From Desulfotignum sp. (GTDB lineage Bacteria > Desulfobacterota > Desulfobacteria > Desulfobacterales > Desulfobacteraceae): a stretch of 18,519 nucleotides of DNA. Under the pieces are notes generated by a model. It made no database searches, was not told the origin of the DNA, and saw only the letters and a program-made list of their open reading frames with translations. Where the stretch lies: assembly GCA_021737445.1 (NCBI GenBank), contig JAIPDY010000045.1:1-18519 (forward strand), given 5' to 3'. This document shows positions 1 through 7,088 of the stretch, piece after piece; within the stretch, counting starts at the first letter, position 1; each line of letters starts with the position of its first letter. A program made the translations under genes and the position numbers.

Positions 1-831
1 GCGCCGGTGATGATACCGGTGCCTGTGCTGACCCCCCGGCTGTCCTCTTTGTGGATTCACCTGGTGACCCCGGTACCGGCAGCCATTGCACAACCTCTGA
101 CTGAAGGATTAAGCCTGTCCACGGTGTGCACGGAAAACCGCATCATAAAAATCATCCCCCAGGATCTGCTCTCCTGTGACCAGGCCATCGCCCGGGCTCT
201 GGACCGGATCCGGCAGGAACAGGTGGATACCTGCTGGACCGATGCCGGAGCGCTTTTGTATCCGGAGTGGGCCCATTGCGGGGATTCAGATTATTCCGGA
301 GGGACCATCCTCAAATGCGGGTACAAAGCAGAGGTCAGAGGAACCGCCCGGGACCTGTGGCCGGCGGTGGAACAGCTCGGGGGAGAGACCGGGTACTACG
401 CCGCAGATCTTTTGTGGAAAATCCGCGGTGTCCTGGATCTGTTTTCCGGCGGGGTGGGGCTTGTGCGGGGCAGGCGGTCAAAACACAGACTGCAGGTGGG
501 GGATGCCCTTGACTTCTGGCGGGTGCTGGAAGTGGACAAACCGCACCGCCTCCTGCTGGTAGCGGAAATGAAAATGCCGGGCCAGGCCCTTCTGGAGATC
601 CTCATCACCCAAAAAAGCCAGGACCTTTGTGAACTGACACTTTTGTCCCGGTTCCTGCCCACGGGACTGTTGGGCATTGCCTACTGGTATGTGCTGTATC
701 CGTTTCACCAGTTTGTTTTTGCAAAAATGCTGGCGGGCATGGCAAAGGCCGCCGGAAAGACACTTTTAACTCCTCCCCAACGGTTTACCCCCAAAATCAG
801 CAATACCTGTTCTCTGCCACCGGAGCAATGA
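1..831 (+). CDS. C-terminal part of NAD(P)-binding DUF2867 protein (YbjT-like), 5' truncated by window edge
   Basis: The reading frame is open from base 1, so the true start lies outside the window; the first ATG inside (base 10) is not a believable start. The visible part is about 276 residues. It opens with the segment TPRLSSLWIHLVTPVPAAIA, which I recognise as the junction that follows the NmrA/atypical-SDR Rossmann domain in YbjT-like proteins. The rest matches the DUF2867 layout: a hydrophilic middle with GGETGYYAADLLWKIRG, a strand-rich section (residues near 175-210 of the visible part), and a hydrophobic C-terminal stretch, FLPTGLLGIAYWYVLYPFH, that could be membrane-associated. The family role is poorly known, often described as a predicted nucleoside-diphosphate-sugar epimerase-like protein. 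It ends with TGA 36 bases before the next gene on the same strand, so the two may be co-transcribed. The family call is from recognised motifs; substrate and reaction are not known. Confidence 0.75.
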   Translation, partial: APVMIPVPVLTPRLSSLWIHLVTPVPAAIAQPLTEGLSLSTVCTENRIIKIIPQDLLSCDQAIARALDRIRQEQVDTCWTDAGALLYPEWAHCGDSDYSGGTILKCGYKAEVRGTARDLWPAVEQLGGETGYYAADLLWKIRGVLDLFSGGVGLVRGRRSKHRLQVGDALDFWRVLEVDKPHRLLLVAEMKMPGQALLEILITQKSQDLCELTLLSRFLPTGLLGIAYWYVLYPFHQFVFAKMLAGMAKAAGKTLLTPPQRFTPKISNTCSLPPEQ

Positions 832-867
832 ACCTGCCAACCTCATATAACATCACATGGAGCTGAA

Positions 868-2412
868 ATGACCGATACTGAACCAACCGATTACAAACTT
901 ACCTTGAGAAGCCTGAAAAAAGATGATTATATCCACATAAAACGGATCATGGACCTGGTGTACTCCGGCATGGGCGGTGCCTGGGAACCGGAAGAATTCG
1001 CCGTGCTGATCGACCAGTTCCCCGAAGGCCAGATCTGCATTGAAGACAAAGGCAAAGTGATTGCCGCAGCCCTGGCCATCATCGTCAATGCCGAAGAATT
1101 TGAAAAGCGGCGGCACACCTATGAAGATGTGGTGACCGGCGGAGAGATGACCAGCCATGACCCGGAAGGGGATGCCCTGTATGGAATTGATATCTTTGTG
1201 GATCCTGAATACAGGGGCTTGCGCCTGGGCAGGCGGTTGTATGATGCCCGAAAAGAGCTGTGTGAAACCCTGAATCTCAAGAGCATTATTTTCGGAGGAC
1301 GGATTCCCGGATACGGCAAACATGCCTCAGATCTGACCCCTGCCGAATATATCAAAAAAGTCAAAGCCACAGAAATTTATGATCCTGTGCTCACTTTTCA
1401 GCTGTCAAATGATTTTCATATTAAAAAAATTTTGAAAAACTATATCCCTGAAGACACCCAGTCCGACGCCTATGGCGTGCTCATGGAATGGAACAACATC
1501 TATTATGAAAAAAAACAGGTGCTGTTCGGGGGGCGCAAGGCCTATCCCCGTATCGGCATTGTCCAGTGGCAGATGCGCTCCTTCAACAATCTGGAGGAAT
1601 TTTTGCACCAGGTTGATTTTTTCGTGGATGCCATGGCCGGATACAATTCGGATCTCATTGTTTTTCCGGAACTGCTCAATGCGCCTTTGCTCAAAAACTA
1701 CAACCAGGAAAACCCGGCCGAAGCCATGCGGTCCCTGTCCGAATACACCGAAGAGATCCGGGCTGCATTCGTAAACCTGGCCATCTCCTACAACATCAAT
1801 ATTGTGGCAGGCAGCCTGCCGATTCTCCGGGATGACCATCTGTACAATGTGTCTTTTTTATGCCGCAGGGACGGCACATGGGATGCCCAGGACAAACTGC
1901 ACATCACCCCGGATGAGGCCCAGTACTGGGGATTTCAGGGCGGCAGTTCCCTGCGGATGTTTGACACGGATATCGGCAAAATCGGTATTCTGGTATGCTA
2001 TGACGTGGAATTTCCCGAACTGTCACGGTATCTTGCCGACAAAGGCATGACCCTTTTGTGTGTGCCCTACTGGACAGACACCAAAAACGCCTATCTGCGG
2101 GTACGGCGCTGCGCCCAGGCCCGGGCCATTGAAAACGAGTGTTATGTGGCCATATCCGGCAGCGTGGGCAACCTGCCCAAGGTGGAAAACATGGACATCC
2201 AGTATTCTCAATCCGCCATTTTCACCCCGTCCGACTTTGCCTTTCCCCATGATGCCATTGCTGCAGAAGCCACCCCCAATACGGAGATGACACTGATGGT
2301 GGACCTGGACCTGGACCTGTTAAAGGAACTGCGGCAAAAGGGAAGTGTGCGCAACCTGAAAAGCCGGCGCAGCGAATTGTATGAGGTGCTCTGGAAACCT
2401 GACCAGCCATAG
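868..2412 (+). CDS. GNAT acetyltransferase-nitrilase (carbon-nitrogen hydrolase) fusion protein
   Basis: This is a 514-residue, two-domain enzyme. Residues about 10-200 form a GNAT acyltransferase domain with the acetyl-CoA-binding motif RGLRLGRRLYDARKEL at 116-131. Residues about 226-500 form a nitrilase-superfamily amidohydrolase with the full catalytic triad: Glu268 in FPELL, Lys343 in DKLHI and Cys377 in LVCYDVEFPE. The length and domain order match Bacillus YhcX-type fusions as I remember them. The natural substrate of that group is not settled; a simple reading is acylation coupled to amide hydrolysis on one small molecule. No signal peptide is present, so it should be cytoplasmic. The ATG has a GGAG five bases upstream (859-862), which supports this start. 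It converges with the FAD oxidoreductase, with a palindrome between them. Family assignment is firm; function is open. Confidence 0.9.
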   Translation: MTDTEPTDYKLTLRSLKKDDYIHIKRIMDLVYSGMGGAWEPEEFAVLIDQFPEGQICIEDKGKVIAAALAIIVNAEEFEKRRHTYEDVVTGGEMTSHDPEGDALYGIDIFVDPEYRGLRLGRRLYDARKELCETLNLKSIIFGGRIPGYGKHASDLTPAEYIKKVKATEIYDPVLTFQLSNDFHIKKILKNYIPEDTQSDAYGVLMEWNNIYYEKKQVLFGGRKAYPRIGIVQWQMRSFNNLEEFLHQVDFFVDAMAGYNSDLIVFPELLNAPLLKNYNQENPAEAMRSLSEYTEEIRAAFVNLAISYNINIVAGSLPILRDDHLYNVSFLCRRDGTWDAQDKLHITPDEAQYWGFQGGSSLRMFDTDIGKIGILVCYDVEFPELSRYLADKGMTLLCVPYWTDTKNAYLRVRRCAQARAIENECYVAISGSVGNLPKVENMDIQYSQSAIFTPSDFAFPHDAIAAEATPNTEMTLMVDLDLDLLKELRQKGSVRNLKSRRSELYEVLWKPDQP

Positions 2413-2417
2413 GAGAA

Positions 2418-2463
2418 TGGGGTTTGGCTTATTACAAAAGGCCCCACAATAAGCCAAACCCCA
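2418..2463. repeat. REP-like perfect palindrome between convergent genes; possible bidirectional terminator
   Basis: Two 16-base arms (2418-2433 and 2448-2463) are exact reverse complements around a 14-base spacer. The arms begin TGGGG and end GGCTTATT. The element fills most of the gap between the convergent GNAT-nitrilase and FAD oxidoreductase genes. Neither strand has a long T run after the stem, so it is not a classical intrinsic terminator, though it could still stop or protect transcripts from both sides. Its outer GTGGGG and inner GGCTTATTG blocks recur in the palindrome at 16579-16650, and the 12-mer CAATAAGCCAAA is shared. That suggests a dispersed REP-type family. Confidence 0.7.
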
Positions 2464-2469
2464 CTACTA

Positions 2470-3777
2470 TCAGCCGATCACAGAAAAACTGGAATCAGGA
2501 TTGATTTTACGCAGCCGGGAATAGAATCCGATGTTGCACGGCCGTTTTGTGTATTTCATGGTAAAGGACACCGGGTCTTTGTCATGGTCACGGCCCTTTT
2601 CCACGGCCTGCACCAGTTCAGCCATCAAGGCCCCCGCCACCGGTGCATTCTTGAACTGGTTGCCGCTGGTGCCCACGGCCATGTAGAAGCCGTCCAGGCA
2701 GGATCTGTCATAGATGGGGATCCAGTCGTCGGTGCAGTCATACAGATCCACGATGCCGCTGGGTCTGTTGGGAATGCGCATGTCCGGAATACGCTGGGCC
2801 TCCCGCATCGCCTGGGTGGTCCACTGGTCGGTGAAATCGGTGTTGTAATTGTCCGGATCTTCGACATATTCCAGGGTGTCGCACTCCGGGTCTTCGGATC
2901 CGATAAGGATGTTGTTACCCACTTCCGGCCGGGAGTAGCACCCCACATCCCCGTCTGAAATAATGGTGCCCAGGTTGTTGTAATCAAAGTCTTCCGGGGC
3001 CGGCACATGACAGACCTCCTGGCGCAGGGCCCGGGTCTTGATGTTCATCTCGTCTTCCACCCCTGCCATGCGGTTGATCTGGAAGGAATGGGGTCCTGCC
3101 ACATTGATCACCACCGGGGCATCGATCTGTGTGCCGTCCGCCAGGGTGATGCCCTTTACCCGGTTGTCTTTTTTCCGGATCTCGGCCACCCGGGCGTTGA
3201 ACATGAAGGTGGCGCCTTTGGCTTCAGCTGCCCGCTGCACATTGTGGGTGGACTGTTTGGGATCCGAAATCAGGCCCGATTCCGGAATATAGATGGCACC
3301 GGCAATCGCGTCTCTTGTGGGGGTGCCGAAACGCGGGTCATCCGGCAGGGTCGGGGGACCGAATCCCCGGGTGTCCAGAATGGGCAGAAGCTGCGGGATC
3401 TCTTTGGGGCCGTATTCCCAGTAGGGTACACACAATTCATCCAAAGAGGCCATCACCCTTTCCAGGTTATGGTTTTTTTCGGTCTTGATGACCAGGCACC
3501 CGGTGTTGATATATTTGATCAGCCCGCTCTCATCCACCTTGCCCAGGTATTTGGGCCAGTCCAGCCAGTAGAAATAGCCTTCCCTGGCCATGGCCACGCC
3601 GTCCGGGGTGGAGTAATGCAGCCGGATGATGGCGCATGATCCGGAGGTGGAGCCATGGCCGGCTTCGGGCAGTTTGTCCACGTTGAGCACCTTCAGACCC
3701 TTTTTGGCCAGCTCGAATCCGGTGCAGGCACCGATAATACCGGCACCGATGACAATTGCATCATATTTGTGTTCCAT
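2470..3777 (-). CDS. FAD-dependent oxidoreductase, DAO family (sarcosine/glycine/D-amino-acid oxidase-like)
   Basis: This is a 435-residue flavoprotein. The N-terminal dinucleotide-binding motif is VIGAGIIGACTGFELAKKG (Gly11, Gly13 and Gly16), followed by GHGSTSGSCAIIRLHYS at 41-56. That second segment resembles the flavin-contact region of sarcosine oxidase beta and related DAO enzymes. The likely reaction is oxidation of an amine C-N bond in an amino acid or N-methyl amino acid. In an anaerobe the electrons would go to a carrier rather than to O2 (inference). A TTG codon at 3786 would add three residues. I prefer ATG 3777 because AAGGA (3787-3791) lies nine bases upstream of it, whereas the same site abuts the TTG. 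It is the last gene of the dctP-dctQ-dctM block, 131 bases after dctM, which suggests it acts on the imported substrate. No signal peptide is seen. Confidence 0.85.
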   Translation of the reverse strand: MEHKYDAIVIGAGIIGACTGFELAKKGLKVLNVDKLPEAGHGSTSGSCAIIRLHYSTPDGVAMAREGYFYWLDWPKYLGKVDESGLIKYINTGCLVIKTEKNHNLERVMASLDELCVPYWEYGPKEIPQLLPILDTRGFGPPTLPDDPRFGTPTRDAIAGAIYIPESGLISDPKQSTHNVQRAAEAKGATFMFNARVAEIRKKDNRVKGITLADGTQIDAPVVINVAGPHSFQINRMAGVEDEMNIKTRALRQEVCHVPAPEDFDYNNLGTIISDGDVGCYSRPEVGNNILIGSEDPECDTLEYVEDPDNYNTDFTDQWTTQAMREAQRIPDMRIPNRPSGIVDLYDCTDDWIPIYDRSCLDGFYMAVGTSGNQFKNAPVAGALMAELVQAVEKGRDHDKDPVSFTMKYTKRPCNIGFYSRLRKINPDSSFSVIG

Positions 3778-3908
3778 TGGTTGCAATCCTTACATGTTTT
3801 TTTTAAGTTTACTGTTGTTGGTTTCACGTGTCCGGGGCCATGCCCTGGTTCACAAGTATCAGAATCAGATTTTGCCGGTCATTTTGCTGAACGCTGTCGT
3901 CAAAGCCC

Positions 3909-5210
3909 CTATTTGATAAATCCCAGGGCTTTGGGAATGAACAGACACAGGTCCGGCCAAAAGGTGGTGATCAGCAGCACCGGCACCATGCCGGCTATCA
4001 TGAGCACCAGGGCCGGTTTGATATACTCTTCCGCCGAGCTGTTGCCGATCCGGCCGGCCAGAAACAGCATGGGGGCTGTGGGCGGGGTCACCGTGCCCAG
4101 CCCGAGATTCACCCCGGTGATGGCGGCAAAATGGTACGGATCAACCCCTGCTGCCGATGCAATGGGCCACAAAAGACCGGCAGACAGGACCGTGCCGCTC
4201 AAATCGTTCATCATCATGCCCATGAGCAGTAAAATGACGTTGAGCATGAGCAGGGTGACTGCCTGGTTGGGGGAATTGGCCACCACCCAGGCCCCCAGTT
4301 CATCGGTGATCCCTTCCAGGATCAAAATCTTGCTGGTGGTCTCGGTAAAATAAAACATCAGCGTCACCGCGCCGCTGATGACAGCTGTACTGATGGCCGC
4401 TATCTTGATCTCCTGCCAGGTCAAAGCCCGGTAGTAGAATCCCAGTGCCAGGACATAAAACACCCCGATCAGGGCCACTTCCGTGGGCGTGATCAATCCG
4501 GAGTACAGGGAGCCGAAAATAAAAAACGGCAGCAGCAGTACCGGAACACAGTGGATACCGGCCCGGGTGATATGCTTCATCTGCTCTTTGAATGAATCAA
4601 ATTTTTCTTCGGGCACAATGGGCATTTTTCTCACGGCCCAGGCATTGAGCAGGCAGTACATGATCACGATGATGATGGCCGGCCCCAGGGTGGCGAACCA
4701 TACCCCCAAAATGGAGGAACCGGTGATGATGGCATAAAAAATCATGGGCACGCTGGGGGGGACCAGCTGCCCTAAAATCCCTGAGCAGGCCACCAGGGCA
4801 GTGGCATGGCCCCGGTGGTACCCCTTGGCCACCAGACGGGGAATCATGACCGTGCCGATACAGGCGATGGCTGCGGAATCGGTGCCGGATATGGAGCTGA
4901 ACAGGGCCGTGGTCACCACGGTGACCGCTCCTAAGGCACTGCGGAACCGGGTCATCAGCAGGTTGACAAAATCGATGAGGCGCTTGGCAAGGCCGGTGGC
5001 ATCCAGCAGGGTGCCGAATAAAATAAACAGGGGCACGGCAAACAATATCACCGAATCCACCTTTTTGTAGGTCACTTCGATGAGATACCCGGCATCCTGC
5101 CCGAAAAAATACAGGAGCATGACTGTGAGAACACCGAATGCCATTGCCACAGGCACACCGATGACGATCAGCACCAGGCAGACGGCAAATCCGATCAGAG
5201 CAAATTCCAT
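3909..5210 (-). CDS. dctM: TRAP transporter large permease subunit DctM
   Basis: This 433-residue, strongly hydrophobic protein has the typical DctM/TRAP large-subunit layout. The N-terminal helix is MEFALIGFAVCLVLIVIGVPVAMAFG (split here for reading only), followed by many further membrane helices. Internal family-type segments include LFILFGTLLDATGLAKRL, SAAIACIGTVMIPRLV and GLGTVTPPTAPMLFLAGRI. Its length is normal for the family, where about 12 membrane helices are expected. It is the ion-coupled channel subunit that works with DctQ and the periplasmic DctP to import small carboxylates. ATG 5210 is preceded by AAGGA with a five-base gap, so the start is well supported. dctQ ends 49 bases upstream on the same strand and the FAD oxidoreductase follows downstream, in keeping with one transcription unit. 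The substrate cannot be read from this subunit. Confidence 0.93.
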   Translation of the reverse strand: MEFALIGFAVCLVLIVIGVPVAMAFGVLTVMLLYFFGQDAGYLIEVTYKKVDSVILFAVPLFILFGTLLDATGLAKRLIDFVNLLMTRFRSALGAVTVVTTALFSSISGTDSAAIACIGTVMIPRLVAKGYHRGHATALVACSGILGQLVPPSVPMIFYAIITGSSILGVWFATLGPAIIIVIMYCLLNAWAVRKMPIVPEEKFDSFKEQMKHITRAGIHCVPVLLLPFFIFGSLYSGLITPTEVALIGVFYVLALGFYYRALTWQEIKIAAISTAVISGAVTLMFYFTETTSKILILEGITDELGAWVVANSPNQAVTLLMLNVILLLMGMMMNDLSGTVLSAGLLWPIASAAGVDPYHFAAITGVNLGLGTVTPPTAPMLFLAGRIGNSSAEEYIKPALVLMIAGMVPVLLITTFWPDLCLFIPKALGFIK

Positions 5211-5259
5211 GTGATTCCTTTATATCATGAAGCAGAACGGTGCATTTTTTTGAACCGAA

Positions 5260-5772
5260 TCATGCGTTTTTTCTAAAATCAATAAAACAGTCCACCGCTT
5301 CCCACAGAAAATAGATCACCATGAGAATCCCCCCCACAAAAAATGAGGACTGGAAAATCACCTTGGGTACGGGATAGGCCTGGGTGACCTCTCCGACGGA
5401 CACGCTGTAGACGCACAGGTCCCAGCTCCATTTGGTGAAAATAACGGACATGGCTGTGGAGATGACGGCGCTCACAAACCGGCACAGGTTTCTGAACCTT
5501 GTAGACCGGGCAAACACATTGACAAATTCCGCCTTGATGTGGGTGCGGTCATAGGAGGCCAGGGCAGCGCCGATGGCATACAGCCACACCGATGCAAACC
5601 CGATGAAATCCGACAGCCCGAAAATGGACTGCTTTAAAAAGAAACGGACCAGCAGTTCCAGCATCATGGCCACCACCAGAAGCAAAAACAGATAAAACAA
5701 AAAGAACCGCTGGACTTTGACCAGCATCAGGCCGGCCTTGTGGACAGAATTGAAGGGATGGGAAGCATTCAT
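5260..5772 (-). CDS. dctQ: TRAP transporter small permease subunit DctQ
   Basis: This 170-residue membrane protein has four predicted hydrophobic helices: residues about 19-46, 57-75, 101-122 and 145-166. Charged loops lie between them, including SYDRTHIKAEFVNV, which is characteristic of DctQ. Size, topology and position between dctP and dctM fit the TRAP small subunit. The annotated ATG at 5772 has no clear Shine-Dalgarno, only an A-rich leader. An in-frame ATG at 5727 has AAGG eight bases upstream and would remove 15 residues, so the start is uncertain. A strong hairpin-plus-U-tract lies just upstream (5812-5850). Expression of dctQ and the genes after it is therefore probably much lower than that of dctP. 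Confidence 0.88.
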   Translation of the reverse strand: MNASHPFNSVHKAGLMLVKVQRFFLFYLFLLLVVAMMLELLVRFFLKQSIFGLSDFIGFASVWLYAIGAALASYDRTHIKAEFVNVFARSTRFRNLCRFVSAVISTAMSVIFTKWSWDLCVYSVSVGEVTQAYPVPKVIFQSSFFVGGILMVIYFLWEAVDCFIDFRKNA

Positions 5773-5811
5773 TTTTTTTGTATCATTTTTTATATCAGGC
5801 AGGTGCCGTTT

Positions 5812-5850
5812 AAAAAAAATCCTGCCGCCTGAAAACTTTCAGGCGGCAGG
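5812..5850 (-). terminator. Intrinsic terminator/attenuator between dctP and dctQ
   Basis: On the minus strand a 14-base perfect inverted repeat (arms 5837-5850 and 5821-5834, GC-rich CCTGCCGCC core, tight AC centre) is followed at once by A then eight T residues (5812-5820). This is a textbook rho-independent terminator, 21 bases after the dctP stop. Because dctQ, dctM and the oxidoreductase follow on the same strand with no obvious strong promoter, it most likely acts as a partial terminator that makes binding protein more abundant than permease. Confidence 0.85.
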
Positions 5851-5870
5851 GATGGTCAGATATTTTCCTG

Positions 5871-6887
5871 CTACTTATTGACCTCTTCCAGCAGTTTTTC
5901 GATATTCTCCTTGCCTACGATATCTTCATAGGTGTCCCAGCATTCCAGGCAGTTTTCCTTCCATGCAGCCATTTCCGCATCAGTGGGGGTGACGATCTGC
6001 CAGCCGGCCTCGACAAGCTTGGCCTGGTTGTCCATCTCCTCTTTTTCCACCAGATCCAGGTGTTTGATGATAACTTTTTCCACCTCTTCGGTGATGATGG
6101 TCTGGTAGGCTTCCGGCAGTTTGTTCCATTTTTTCAGATTGTATGTAACATGCCAGGTTTCCGGGCTGTCATAGGTCACGATCATGACCTTGGCCACATC
6201 CCGGAACAGGTCATACATGTACACGGCACCGGAGCCCACCCATCCGTCAACCAGACCTGTTGCCACGGCAGTGGGGGCTTCGGCCCAGGGGATGGTCACC
6301 GGTGAAAACCCCATTTTCTCCACAAAGCAGCGGTAGGTATCGATGGGCGGCACCCGGATCTTGAGTCCTTTGGCTTGGGCTTCAGTGGTCACCACTTTTT
6401 CTTTCATGCCGAGACTGGCCAGGTTGTTGAGCCAGGGCCCCAGGTAGTACAGCCCTTTTTCCTCAGCCCATTTCTCCCCCAGCTCAGTGATGATGCCGCC
6501 TTTGCTGAACACCCTGCGCACCTGGTCCCAGTTGGACACCATAAAGGGCAGGGTGAAAAAATTCCACCGGGCATCCAGACCGGTGTCAAAGGCGTTGAAC
6601 TGCATGTCTACTGCCCCGCGCTTGGTCATACGCTCCAGTTCGGTCCAGTCCCCGATCTCCGGGCCGAAAATCTTGAAGGTCACTTTACCATCGGTGCGCT
6701 CGGTCACATTGGCGGCAAATTCTTCAATAAGCTTGTGTGTCAGACTGGTTTTGGGCATCATGGCCTGGGACACCTTCAGCTTCAGTTCCGGCAGGTCTGC
6801 TGCCGTAGCAGCTGGTGCCACGATTGCAAATTTTGCCATGGTCAGCATGCATAAAACAACGATAGTTCTGCAAATGATCTTTTTCAT
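5871..6887 (-). CDS. dctP: TRAP transporter periplasmic solute-binding protein DctP
   Basis: This 338-residue protein starts with a clear signal peptide: MKK, a hydrophobic core to about residue 22, and an Ala-rich cleavage region at APAATAA, so cleavage is likely near residue 29-30. The mature part has the TRAP DctP pattern. LKIRVPPIDTYR carries Arg178, the family's usual carboxylate-binding arginine, which suggests an organic-acid or amino-acid-like ligand. WAEAPTAVATGLVDGWVG is the conserved segment near the ligand hinge. A strong AAGGAG (6896-6901) sits eight bases before the ATG. A sigma70-type promoter lies about 70-100 bases upstream and an intrinsic terminator follows the stop codon. 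It is the first gene of the transporter operon and delivers ligand to DctQM. The exact ligand is unknown; the linked DAO-type oxidoreductase hints at an amino acid or N-methyl amino acid (inference). Confidence 0.93.
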   Translation of the reverse strand: MKKIICRTIVVLCMLTMAKFAIVAPAATAADLPELKLKVSQAMMPKTSLTHKLIEEFAANVTERTDGKVTFKIFGPEIGDWTELERMTKRGAVDMQFNAFDTGLDARWNFFTLPFMVSNWDQVRRVFSKGGIITELGEKWAEEKGLYYLGPWLNNLASLGMKEKVVTTEAQAKGLKIRVPPIDTYRCFVEKMGFSPVTIPWAEAPTAVATGLVDGWVGSGAVYMYDLFRDVAKVMIVTYDSPETWHVTYNLKKWNKLPEAYQTIITEEVEKVIIKHLDLVEKEEMDNQAKLVEAGWQIVTPTDAEMAAWKENCLECWDTYEDIVGKENIEKLLEEVNK

Positions 6888-6958
6888 TGCATTGTCTCCT
6901 TACAGATAAAATGTTTTCCAGCAGGCAAAATCGCCTGCAACTAACCCCAATGCGGGTT

Positions 6959-6988
6959 ATTCTAGAGCTGAAAAACAGAGCCTGTCAA
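6959..6988 (-). promoter_or_regulatory. Sigma70-type promoter of dctP with overlapping inverted repeat
   Basis: On the minus strand a perfect -35 TTGACA (6983-6988) is separated by 18 bases from TAGAAT (6959-6964), a 5/6 match to the -10 consensus. Transcription would start near 6952 and leave a leader of about 65 bases before the dctP ATG. An inverted repeat TAACCC/GGGTTA (6942-6947 and 6954-6959) covers the start region and touches the -10, a position typical of a repressor site. A second small hairpin, GCAGGC/GCCTGC (6921-6938), lies in the leader. Confidence 0.6.
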
Positions 6989-7088
6989 GGGAAAAACAAA
7001 AAAGCCAGACGATCCGGTGTGCAAACGATTGTTGAAATCTTAGAAAATGGTCCCATACAGAAGTCTTTTGCGTAAATTTTGGCATGGT

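Noticed and set aside
2418..2463. Classical rho-independent terminator at the first palindrome
   Set aside because: The stem is strong but no T run follows on either strand, so I list it as a REP-like repeat with possible terminator function.
3007..3639. Long + strand open frame (210 codons) opposite the FAD oxidoreductase
   Set aside because: It is antisense to a clear enzyme, has no domain sense and no ribosome site; it arises from high-GC codon bias. The same holds for the + strand frames opposite dctM, the kinase and hrpB.
3778..3786. TTG start adding three residues to the FAD oxidoreductase
   Set aside because: The only good Shine-Dalgarno abuts the TTG but is correctly spaced for ATG 3777.
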